Part shown: piece after piece, positions 35,482 to 42,918 of the stretch
Numbering within the stretch: position 1 is the first letter of the stretch
Layout: each line of letters begins with the position of its first letter
NCBI GenBank assembly: GCA_965224435.1
Contig: OZ245048.1
Span: 62,001-126,000 of the forward strand
Length of the DNA stretch: 64,000 bases
Direction of reading: 5' to 3'
From: JAJRQY01 sp965224435
GTDB taxonomy: Bacteria; Actinomycetota; Acidimicrobiia; Acidimicrobiales; SZUA-35
The notes under the pieces: generated by a model
Database searches by the model: none
The model's input: only the letters and a program-made list of their open reading frames with translations
Told to the model about the DNA's origin: nothing
Translations under genes and position numbers: made by a program

Positions 35482-35907
35482 TTAGATCTCCGTCGCCATG
35501 ACCGCAGGCTGGTTCTCATTCTGGGTTTCGAGCTCGGCGGTTCCTGGTCGCCACAGGTAGAGAAGGCCGGAGATCCAGATGGCATTGAATATGGGGAAGC
35601 CGGAAAGTGACAAGGGAACAACCCCGGTACTGGTGTAAAAGATGCCACCGGCGAGATCCAAGAGCTGGATGACGATCATGATGTCGATCCATAGGCCATG
35701 TTTTGCCGGTTCGCGGGAAATGAACAAGAAGGCCGCCCCATAGCCGATAAAGCGAGAGGCCAGCATGGCTAAGGGATAGAAGGTGTCGTCGCTTGGCACG
35801 CTGTGTCCCATTGACTCCAGCAGGAAGGCTGGAGCGAACAGGTACAGCATTCCGAGCACGATCTGGATTGCTCCGACGACTCGTAGAAGGATCTTGAGGT
35901 TCCTCAT
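35482..35907 (-). CDS. small four-helix membrane protein
   Basis: 141 residues from the ATG at 35907, preceded by AAGGAG. About four hydrophobic helices: VVGAIQIVLGMLYLFAPAFLL, LASRFIGYGAAFLFI, IMIVIQLLDLAGGIFYT, IFNAIWISGLLYLW. No known catalytic motif. It is divergent from an HxlR regulator, with operator-like dyads between the two, so it is likely the regulator's target. Confidence 0.75.
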   Translation of the reverse strand: MRNLKILLRVVGAIQIVLGMLYLFAPAFLLESMGHSVPSDDTFYPLAMLASRFIGYGAAFLFISREPAKHGLWIDIMIVIQLLDLAGGIFYTSTGVVPLSLSGFPIFNAIWISGLLYLWRPGTAELETQNENQPAVMATEI

Positions 35908-35955
35908 TGTGGTACTCCTTGACAGGTGATGAATATCGGTTACCATACGAAAGGA

Positions 35956-35990
35956 ACTTCCCTTTGGGAAGTAGTTACCTTTTGGAAAGT
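35956..35990. promoter_or_regulatory. operator dyad and degenerate second copy upstream of HxlR gene
   Basis: ACTTCCC TTT GGGAAGT (35956-35972) is a perfect 7-bp-arm dyad. A 17-base second copy (35974-35990, GTTACCTTTTGGAAAGT) matches it at 12 of 17 positions. They lie within 50 bp of both divergent starts. Confidence 0.65.
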
Positions 35991-36000
35991 AGAGCACCAG

Positions 36001-36357
36001 ATGGAGAGTTTTGCGGGACTAGAGGCCTGTGAAGAAGAGTGCCCGATAAAGAAAACTGCCGACCTCATCCAAGGACGATGGACAACGCTCGTAATTCGCG
36101 AACTCTTGCCTGGCAAGAAACGCTTCTCCGAGCTTCAACGAGCACTCGACGGCATCAGTCCGAAGGTGCTGACTGTACGTCTCCGCCACCTGGAAGGCCA
36201 TGGTGTTCTCACCCGAACGGTATTTGCCACTGTGCCGCCGACTACGGAGTACGAGCTAACCCCACTGGGGCAGAGTTTGGAGGCAGTCCTGCTGGCCATG
36301 GCCCAATTCGGCTATCAGTTACCAGACAACATGAAACTGGCGAGGGCCTCGGTCTAG
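36001..36357 (+). CDS. HxlR-family winged-helix regulator
   Basis: 118 residues from the ATG at 36001; the frame is open further upstream only across the operator region. Signature: CPIKKTADLIQGRWTTLVIRELLPGKKRFSELQRALDGISPKVLTVRLRHLEGHGVL. The N-terminal Cys residues (ACEEECPI) are of the kind used by redox-sensing HxlR/DUF24 regulators such as HypR. The stop overlaps the thioredoxin-like gene on the other strand by four bases. Confidence 0.9.
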   Translation: MESFAGLEACEEECPIKKTADLIQGRWTTLVIRELLPGKKRFSELQRALDGISPKVLTVRLRHLEGHGVLTRTVFATVPPTTEYELTPLGQSLEAVLLAMAQFGYQLPDNMKLARASV

Positions 36358-37034
36358 ATTCCGATCCCGTATAGCTGGTCCAGACGAGCAGCCAGAGTTT
36401 CGGTGGTCAGCGCTCCGCGATCAATCTGCAGGATGCTGCCATTGTCGTCATAGAAGACAGTCAGTGGCATGCCTCCGCTTCCGCCAAGACTGCGATAGAG
36501 GCCGTTGCCGCCAGCTCCGTTGATATCACGCAATAAGGGTTGGTCGGTGATGCCGGTTCGTTCGGCCATTGGTCGCCAATTTCCGGTTTCATTGCTGTTG
36601 ACAAAGACGATCTCCAGGTCACCTTCGAACTCTTCGGCCGCCGCCCGGAATGCGGGCAGCTCGGCTTCGCAAGCGTTGCACCACGAGGCAAAGAAGTTTG
36701 CGATTAGTGGTGTGCCTTCATAGCTGGCCAGGGTGAATCGGCCGTCGGTTCCGTTGTCTAGATCAGAATCGAGGGCCGGTAGATCCCAAGCGTTTGCTTC
36801 GGTCTCTCCGATTTCGGGGCGGCTGGAGATGACAGCGAAAACAATCACGGCCAGCACGGTGACCGTGACTCCGGCACCCAACAGGATGCGGTCGCGCTTG
36901 GCTTTCTTGACTTTCTGCTGACGACGCTCGGCTTGGGTGGCGCGTTTGGCTGATTGCTTGGCCAGGGATTGGCGTGCCTGGGACTGCTGTTTCGAATTCT
37001 TCTTTGTTAAGCGAGTGTTCTTCTTCTTTGACAT
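36354..37034 (-). CDS. membrane-anchored TlpA/thioredoxin-like protein
   Basis: 226 residues. A very basic cytoplasmic N-terminus (residues 1-50, Lys/Arg/Gln rich) precedes a single helix (about 51-70, ILLGAGVTVTVLAVIVFAVI) and an extracytoplasmic thioredoxin fold with the redox motif ASWCNAC and the cis-Pro region GGMPLTVFYD. It follows a CcdA gene by 78 bp, which would supply its electrons. Likely role: reducing apocytochrome c or other exported thiols. Confidence 0.88.
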   Translation of the reverse strand: MSKKKNTRLTKKNSKQQSQARQSLAKQSAKRATQAERRQQKVKKAKRDRILLGAGVTVTVLAVIVFAVISSRPEIGETEANAWDLPALDSDLDNGTDGRFTLASYEGTPLIANFFASWCNACEAELPAFRAAAEEFEGDLEIVFVNSNETGNWRPMAERTGITDQPLLRDINGAGGNGLYRSLGGSGGMPLTVFYDDNGSILQIDRGALTTETLAARLDQLYGIGI

Positions 37035-37112
37035 GAGGACTCTCTTATTGAGGTGAGGTGTCAGGTAGGGGTGTTGGTTTGGTCTGGTAGCAAACCCGAG
37101 CCGGTGTGGCAG

Positions 37113-37907
37113 CTATCCAAGATTGACCAACCACTCCAGGCCAATGGATCGCATGAAACTCTGGAGCTGGGTGGTGATCCAGATCAGCTTGTTGAGGATG
37201 AGTAGGACTCCGAAGATGGCCATCAATAGTGATGACACAATCACGATGTGCTGGAGATGGGACTTGACCCAATTCAGACTGCCGGTGAGGCGGCTCATGA
37301 GCAGGCCCATGATCAAGAACGGCAAGCCCAAACCCAGGGTGTAGACAGCCAACAGGCTTGCGCCGGTTGTTGCTCGGCCCGATGCAGCGGCAATGGCCAA
37401 CACCGAGGTGAGGATTGGTCCAATGCACGGAGTCCAGCCAAATCCAAAGGCAACACCGGCCACAGTCGGAGCGGCTCGGCCGTACTTGCCGAGTTCGGGC
37501 TGGAAGCGTTTCTCTTGATAGAGCCATGGAGCTTGCAGGAAGAGGGAGCCGAGCATGAATAGAGACATGCCCAGAACGAGGCCGCCGGAGATTCTGGTCA
37601 GCAGGATCTGCTGGTTGAAGATGAAGCGTCCAATGGTGGTCGCCGACAGGCCAAGGAGGACGAAGACCAGACCGAAACCCAGGACGAACAGGCTGGTATC
37701 TCGAACAACGTTCCAGGCGTTGGCCTTCTTCGATTCTTGAAGCTCACTGACTTCAAGTCCGGTGATCAGTGAGAGGTACCCCGGCACGACTGGCAGCACG
37801 CACGGGGACGCGAAGCTGATCAGTCCACCACCGAAAGCAATGACATAGCTAAGCGCCGTGACGGCCTCTGTCTCGATCACATGTCCTAAACCATGTGGAC
37901 ACCCCAA
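37113..37907 (-). CDS. CcdA-type cytochrome c biogenesis / thiol-electron carrier membrane protein
   Basis: Up to 264 residues with six hydrophobic helices. The two redox Cys are in SFASPCVLPVVPGYLSL and GWTPCIGPILTS, the hallmark of CcdA. Start uncertain: ATG 37907 gives an odd polar leader, while GTG 37880 begins close to the first helix. By family, it moves electrons from cytoplasmic thioredoxin across the membrane to the TlpA-like partner encoded next. Confidence 0.88.
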   Translation of the reverse strand: MGCPHGLGHVIETEAVTALSYVIAFGGGLISFASPCVLPVVPGYLSLITGLEVSELQESKKANAWNVVRDTSLFVLGFGLVFVLLGLSATTIGRFIFNQQILLTRISGGLVLGMSLFMLGSLFLQAPWLYQEKRFQPELGKYGRAAPTVAGVAFGFGWTPCIGPILTSVLAIAAASGRATTGASLLAVYTLGLGLPFLIMGLLMSRLTGSLNWVKSHLQHIVIVSSLLMAIFGVLLILNKLIWITTQLQSFMRSIGLEWLVNLG

Positions 37908-37942
37908 TCCATTCCCACAGGCACTTCAGGCCTAGTCATCCA

Positions 37943-37966
37943 GCCGTCTAGCCGTCTAGCCGTCTA
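37943..37966. repeat. three tandem copies of an 8-bp unit at a stop codon
   Basis: GCCGTCTA occurs three times without mismatch at 37943, 37951 and 37959. On the minus strand each unit contributes a TAG, and because the unit is 8 bp the three TAGs fall in all three frames. The first is the actual stop of the Fe-S protein gene. Confidence 0.85.
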
Positions 37967-38995
37967 GTCGACCGCGGCGGCCGCAACCTTGGCCATTGCC
38001 TTCGCGTTCTTCCTCCGCATCACATCGGTGAGTCGCTGGGCCTGGTCTGGCTTGGTCCAGGGACATATGGCGATGCATGCTCCGCATCCATAGGAAACAG
38101 CGAAGTACGGCAGGCACTTGTCGAAATTGACGTACCACTTGGTGTCACCCCGGACCAACTGCTTGTCCGGCGTGATTGCGTCCGGTGGGCATGCGTCGGT
38201 GCAAATTCGACAACCAACGCAAAAGGAGTCAACGAAGAATGGCTCCGGCTTGGGTGAGTCAACCAGGGGGAGGTTGGTCATCACCGCGCTGATCCGGAAT
38301 CCAGAACCCAGGTCGGTGTCAATTAGCGAGCCATGCTTGCCCAACTCGCCCAAGCCTGCCTCGATTGCGGCCGGCAACAGGAGGACAGGCCCGGCACCTG
38401 GGCCGCCGTGGCCTTCGGCGTCATAGCCGTGACTTCGGATCCAGTTGGCTAACTCCCTTGCTGCTGAGGTTCCCCGGTTGTAGCTGTGATGGACCTCTCG
38501 AGCGGCTTCCCATTCTGGAGCTTGGGACAGGGACTCGTATTCCATCTGGTCAGCGAGAAGGATGATCCATTTGAAGGGCACATCCATCCCCTCAAAGGCC
38601 CATTCTTGGCGAAAACGGACGATGCCAACCTTGCTCACGGGATGCTCGGCTTGATCCAGAGCGAATCCTCTCACCAGCCGGTCCCATTCCTCTTCAGAGT
38701 TGTCAGTCTGCTCGGCGACTATTGGGTCTGGAGTGAATCCTCCCGGCGCGCGCATGGTTGTGCGCAGGACCTCGTGACTGGTGTACTCGCGAGTGATGTG
38801 GTCCTGGACTTCACCATGCGCAATGGATTTTGGGTTGCGCCACATCGGTGGAGAAATGGGGCGGCTACGACTCTCACCGAGGCCGTTGATGGTGTTTCCG
38901 GAGATCTCGGGGAACAGGTCGAGGATTTCTTGGGGCGCGTCCCAGACAGGGGTTCGTCGTTCCATGCGTCGCGGTGGTTGCTTGTCGGTACTCAT
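37964..38995 (-). CDS. reductive-dehalogenase-like 4Fe-4S protein
   Basis: 343 residues. The C-terminal third holds two 4Fe-4S motifs, CVGCRICTDACPPDAI and a distal C...CGACIAICPW. The preceding part follows the RdhA catalytic-domain pattern: TSAARELANWIRSHGYDA, AAIEAGLGELGKHGSLID, FRISAVMTNLPLVDSPKPEPF. RdhA enzymes use a corrinoid for reductive dehalogenation; related QueG proteins reduce epoxyqueuosine. No Tat signal and no membrane anchor gene are seen, so a cytoplasmic, non-respiratory member is suggested. The start overlaps the CoA-ligase stop by four bases (ATGA). Confidence 0.8.
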   Translation of the reverse strand: MSTDKQPPRRMERRTPVWDAPQEILDLFPEISGNTINGLGESRSRPISPPMWRNPKSIAHGEVQDHITREYTSHEVLRTTMRAPGGFTPDPIVAEQTDNSEEEWDRLVRGFALDQAEHPVSKVGIVRFRQEWAFEGMDVPFKWIILLADQMEYESLSQAPEWEAAREVHHSYNRGTSAARELANWIRSHGYDAEGHGGPGAGPVLLLPAAIEAGLGELGKHGSLIDTDLGSGFRISAVMTNLPLVDSPKPEPFFVDSFCVGCRICTDACPPDAITPDKQLVRGDTKWYVNFDKCLPYFAVSYGCGACIAICPWTKPDQAQRLTDVMRRKNAKAMAKVAAAAVD

Positions 38996-40581
38996 TTGTT
39001 GAGCAGGGCGGCAACCTTGCCCCGCTGTACCTTTCGTGTTGGTGTCATGGGAAGCTCCTCGAACAGCTCAAGTCGTTCGGGCCATTTGTATTTCGCCATC
39101 TTGTTCTCATCCAAAAGCTGGCAGGCTTCTTCCAGTGTGATGGTCTCACCCGGTGTGGTCTGCACGCAGAGGCAACCTCGTTCCCCGAGAGTGGAGTCTG
39201 GTACCGGCACGATGGCACAGACGGCGATGGCTGGGTGGTTGACCAGGATGGCTTCGACATCGGCCGGGTTGTATTTGATGCCACCGCGATTGATGATTTC
39301 CTTGGTTCGACCAGTGATGCGCAGGTACCCATTGGCATCAATCTCGGCCAGGTCTCCAGTCTTGAACCAGCCATCGCTGGTGAACGCTGCCGCAGTAGCT
39401 TCGGAGTCGTTCAGGTATTCGCTAAATACGGAGGAGTCGCGGGCTTGGAGTTCACCCTCGTTTCCACTCGGGAGTTCTGCCCCGTCAGAATCCACTGTCC
39501 GCAATTGGATCCCGGTGGCCGCTCGACCAGCGGTGGAGATCCTTGACTGAAGCGGATCACCTGGGCGACCAAAGGCTCCGACTTGTAGCTCGGTCATTCC
39601 CCAGAGGCCGATGACTGAGCCATTTGGCAGCAAATCATCAACGGCTTGGGCCAGTTGAGGAGGCACTGCCGACCCGGAGAGACAGACCAGTCGGGTGGTG
39701 GCGAGAGAGGACGGGGTGAGCTTGTCTGAAGCTATGAATGGTGCCAGATGGGCTGGAGCGGTGAAGAGGGCGGTCGGAATCAGGTCGGCCAGGTCGCCGA
39801 GGAATGTTTGTGGATTGAATGCTGGAATCATGGCCGTGCACGAACCGGCGGCTAAGGCGATCTGGAGGGTGAACATTCCGTACAGGTGAGAGAACGGGGC
39901 AAGCGACGTGACCCGGTCGTGGTTGGTGAGGTCAAGCTCGGTCGATGCCAGAGCGGCGTTCTGCAGGAACTGTCGGGAACTGTGAGCAACACCCTTGGGT
40001 TGTGCCGTGGTGCCCGATGTGTAGAGCAACAAGTACGGAGCGTCGACATCAGCTTCCAAAACGGTGTCCGGATCTGGAGTTGCAGTGCACACCGTGGCGT
40101 AGTCATGCGTGCCCTCAACCGGGGCGCCAACAGCGATGACACTCTCCAACCGTGGGATCTTGTTTCGGAGCCTGATGATTTCGCCTGCCGGGCTTCGGTC
40201 TTTGAACGCACCGAGCGCAACGGCAGCCTTGGCGCCGGAGTGGACAAGCAGGGTCTCTAACTCTGACTCCCGGTAGGGCATATGCAGGGTTTGCAGGATG
40301 GCGCCACGGGCAGATGTGGCCAGGAGCAGGGTGAGAAATTCGGGGATGTTGGGCAGCTGTACCGCGACCACGTCACCCCGGCCAACATCCAGTCGGGCGA
40401 GTCCGGCAGTCAGGTTTCTCGTTGCTTCACCCAGCTGCCTGAACGTCAGTTCTTTGTCGGCAGTGGCGATGGCTACACCGTCGGGCTGAGCTCGCTCTTG
40501 GGTCTGGAGCCACTGATAGATGGTCTGATCCGAACCATCACTGTTCGCCGGTTCCTTGTTCTGCGAACTGCTGCTATTCAT
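38992..40581 (-). CDS. AMP-dependent acyl-CoA synthetase/ligase
   Basis: 529 residues from the ATG at 40581, with TTGGAG upstream; an ATG at 40593 would add four residues. ANL-superfamily motifs: P-loop LLLYTSGTTAQPKGVAHSS, GLWGMTE, TGDLAEIDANGYLRITGRTKEIINRGG, and the C-terminal catalytic Lys in RKVQRGK. It activates a carboxylic acid as the adenylate and then the CoA thioester; substrate unknown. Overlap with the reductive-dehalogenase-like gene suggests that both act on one, possibly halogenated, acid. Confidence 0.9.
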   Translation of the reverse strand: MNSSSSQNKEPANSDGSDQTIYQWLQTQERAQPDGVAIATADKELTFRQLGEATRNLTAGLARLDVGRGDVVAVQLPNIPEFLTLLLATSARGAILQTLHMPYRESELETLLVHSGAKAAVALGAFKDRSPAGEIIRLRNKIPRLESVIAVGAPVEGTHDYATVCTATPDPDTVLEADVDAPYLLLYTSGTTAQPKGVAHSSRQFLQNAALASTELDLTNHDRVTSLAPFSHLYGMFTLQIALAAGSCTAMIPAFNPQTFLGDLADLIPTALFTAPAHLAPFIASDKLTPSSLATTRLVCLSGSAVPPQLAQAVDDLLPNGSVIGLWGMTELQVGAFGRPGDPLQSRISTAGRAATGIQLRTVDSDGAELPSGNEGELQARDSSVFSEYLNDSEATAAAFTSDGWFKTGDLAEIDANGYLRITGRTKEIINRGGIKYNPADVEAILVNHPAIAVCAIVPVPDSTLGERGCLCVQTTPGETITLEEACQLLDENKMAKYKWPERLELFEELPMTPTRKVQRGKVAALLNK

Positions 40582-40692
40582 TGACCACTCCAACCGGATG
40601 AGATGGGGACAGGCTATGTCACCTGAGACTCTCGCTCAAGCGGAGCAGATTGAGTCGATCACCGGACTTGATGGATTCGTCAGGAGTCGGTA

Positions 40693-40720
40693 AGTTGTTT
40701 GGTCAGACAACCAAACAACT
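40693..40720. promoter_or_regulatory. 11-bp-arm inverted repeat between CoA ligase and SCP2 genes
   Basis: AGTTGTTTGGT (40693-40703), six bases, ACCAAACAACT (40710-40720): perfect arms in the gap between the divergent CoA-ligase and SCP2 genes. A related GTTGTTTG occurs at 42871, before the acidic-protein gene. Operator of an unidentified regulator is the likeliest reading. Confidence 0.6.
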
Positions 40721-40785
40721 CTCATTCGAACCTGCTTCGATCCCAAAATGGGCCGGAGCGGGCCGGGGATGAAGCGGGGGACCTG

Positions 40786-41403
40786 ATGGACGTTGACATA
40801 GAAGACAATGCTGTTCCTATTGTGCGAGTAATCGCGGCCATGGCGCGACGATCTTTGGCCCAACCGTCAGTAGCAAAGCTGGCTCGGCGGGCCAAGGGGA
40901 CAGCAGTGCTTCAGTCGATGACGGACCCACAGGCGGTGACCGCTCACTTTGATGGCAAGGTGGTGCGCTTGGAGCGCGGAGCGTCAGAAGCTGCCGATGT
41001 CACCATTGTTGCCGATCTGGCCGATGACTCGGTGAAGCCCCAGCTCTCTGGTGTGGCCCGCCATCCTGTGCTGGCCATGGCGATGGGAAAGTTGCTGGAA
41101 CCCCCAACCGGTGAGTGGCGAGACGAGGCCGAGCGGTTTATGGCTAAGGCACTGGCCGACGCGACATGCCCGCGTCCACTTCGACTAGTGGCCACGGACG
41201 GGACGGATTCCCAGCAGTGGGGTGGTGAGGGTGAGCCCGCCATGGAGATCCACGGCACAGGTGAGCAGCTGGCCGCGGCGATGTCCGGATCAACTCTGGT
41301 GGCCGAAGAGATCTTGAACGGAAACCTCAAACTGGTTGGTGACCTTCGGGACCTGTCGGTCCTCACCCGGTTCAATATCGATCAATTGTTTGGAGAACTG
41401 TGA
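40786..41403 (+). CDS. SCP2/sterol-transfer-domain-like protein
   Basis: 205 residues from the ATG at 40786, with a GGGGGA run upstream. The central pattern VTAHFDGKVVRLERGASEAADVTIVADLAD and the C-terminal GNLKLVGDLRDLSVLTRFNIDQL fit SCP2-type lipid-binding domains. Such domains bind hydrophobic ligands or acyl-CoA; no enzyme motif. The stop shares one base with the start of the glutamine-synthetase-like gene (TGATG), so the two are coupled. Confidence 0.65.
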   Translation: MDVDIEDNAVPIVRVIAAMARRSLAQPSVAKLARRAKGTAVLQSMTDPQAVTAHFDGKVVRLERGASEAADVTIVADLADDSVKPQLSGVARHPVLAMAMGKLLEPPTGEWRDEAERFMAKALADATCPRPLRLVATDGTDSQQWGGEGEPAMEIHGTGEQLAAAMSGSTLVAEEILNGNLKLVGDLRDLSVLTRFNIDQLFGEL

Positions 41404-42815
41404 TGAATACCGCGTCGACCAGCAACGTTGAGAAACGAGCGACCGCTCAGCGGTTCTTGGATGACAACAAGGTCACTCGAGTCCGCGTTCAGGGCATCCA
41501 GCCCGACTCACTGCCGATTGGCAAGATCCTGCACCCCAGCGCCTTCCTATCGAGTGTGGATTCGGGCGTTGGGATTGTGGACTACGCCTTTGGAACCGAT
41601 CGTGCCGGTGAGCCTGCCTTTGGATTCAGTGCAGAATGGCGTTCGACCGTCATGGGTGATGTGCACCTGGTTCCTGATCTTTCAACCCTGGTGATGGTTC
41701 CCGGAGTCGAAGGCTTGGCCATGTGTCTGGCTGACGCCGTTGACGGTGAAGGCCAGTCGATCCCTCTTTGTGGGCGTGGTTTGGTTCGTGGCTTGAGTGA
41801 GCAGCTGGCGGCCAAGGGTCTCCAGAGCCTCTTTGCTTTTGAGCTCGAAGGCCAGTTCTTTGAGCGGTCCTTCGCCGAGAATCGGGCAGCGGGGTGGGAC
41901 GGTCTGACACCCTTTGGTGTGGCATCACTAGTGCCGTACCTGGTGCAAGACCTGCACCGGCTGGATGAGGTCATGACCGAAATCTGTTCTCGTCTCGATG
42001 GCTACGGGGTGCCGTGGGAGGCCTGGAATGCCGAGGCAGCGGCCGGGCAGTTCGAGCTGAACCTGATGCCGAGTGATCCGCTGGCGGCGGCAGATCACGT
42101 GATCCTGGCTCGCCAGGTATGCAAGGAAGTTGCCTACGAACGGGGATTGTCGGTGACCTTCATGGCCCGGGTGACCGAGGACTACGGCAACGGCCTGCAT
42201 GTGCATCACTCATTGCAAGACGAGGCTGGGCCAGTGTTCTTTGATCCCGCTGAGGGCGACAATTTGTCGGTGACAGCTCGTCATTGGCTGGCTGGTTTGA
42301 TGGCGACCTTGCAGGGATCGGCTTCGATCATGGCGCCGACGCCCAATAGCTTTCGGCGGGTCGAGCCATTCAAAGCGGTACCAACTCATGCCACGTGGGA
42401 CATCGACAACAAGTCGACGGCGCTGCGGGTCTTGAGCGGGTCGGCGGGATCGGCTCGAATTGAGCATCGAGTGGGGGCTGGTGACGTGCATCCGCATTTC
42501 GCCGCTGCGGTCATTTTGGCTGGTGGTCTGGCTGGATTGGAAGATGAGCTGGAGCCGCCAGCCAAGTTCACCAAGATGGCGTGGGGCCTGCCCGATGGCC
42601 CGGACTACCCGGATGAGTTGGCTAAGTCGGTGCCTGCGGCGTGCGAAGCGTTGGCGGCGGATGATCGGTTGCGTCGGATACTTGGCGAAGGGTTTGTCGA
42701 TTACTGGATTGGCTTGCGTCGCTTCGAATGGCTGGCCTTCAACACCGGCGGTGGAGATGCCGCCAGTCCCGCACCAACTGCGTGGGAACTCGATCGATAC
42801 TTCGAGACCTTGTAG
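41403..42815 (+). CDS. glutamine synthetase family protein (not canonical GlnA)
   Basis: 470 residues. Catalytic-barrel marks are FAFELEGQFF and GQFELNL (metal-binding Glu), GLHVHHSLQD (the GxHxHxSL motif), NSFRRVEPFKAVPTHATWDIDN and RIEHRVGAGDVHPHFAAAVILAGG. The sequence is diverged from GlnA and lacks the C-terminal adenylylation Tyr motif, so a gamma-glutamyl ligase for an amine or other nucleophile is likely. Coupled to the SCP2-like gene, which is an unusual partner. Confidence 0.85.
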   Translation: MNTASTSNVEKRATAQRFLDDNKVTRVRVQGIQPDSLPIGKILHPSAFLSSVDSGVGIVDYAFGTDRAGEPAFGFSAEWRSTVMGDVHLVPDLSTLVMVPGVEGLAMCLADAVDGEGQSIPLCGRGLVRGLSEQLAAKGLQSLFAFELEGQFFERSFAENRAAGWDGLTPFGVASLVPYLVQDLHRLDEVMTEICSRLDGYGVPWEAWNAEAAAGQFELNLMPSDPLAAADHVILARQVCKEVAYERGLSVTFMARVTEDYGNGLHVHHSLQDEAGPVFFDPAEGDNLSVTARHWLAGLMATLQGSASIMAPTPNSFRRVEPFKAVPTHATWDIDNKSTALRVLSGSAGSARIEHRVGAGDVHPHFAAAVILAGGLAGLEDELEPPAKFTKMAWGLPDGPDYPDELAKSVPAACEALAADDRLRRILGEGFVDYWIGLRRFEWLAFNTGGGDAASPAPTAWELDRYFETL

Positions 42816-42918
42816 AATCGGGGCATTCTCTTCGTTTTTACGTGAACTCACGGATGCGGTGAAGTGGTCAGTTGTTTGACAATGGCGGGAGTCATCTAGA
42901 CAACTGAGGGAGAAGTCG

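Noticed and set aside
42869..42907. Inverted repeat TCAGTTGT ... ACAACTGA before the acidic-protein gene
   Set aside because: Arms of only 8 bp separated by 23 bases are close to chance; kept only as a note with the 40693 repeat.
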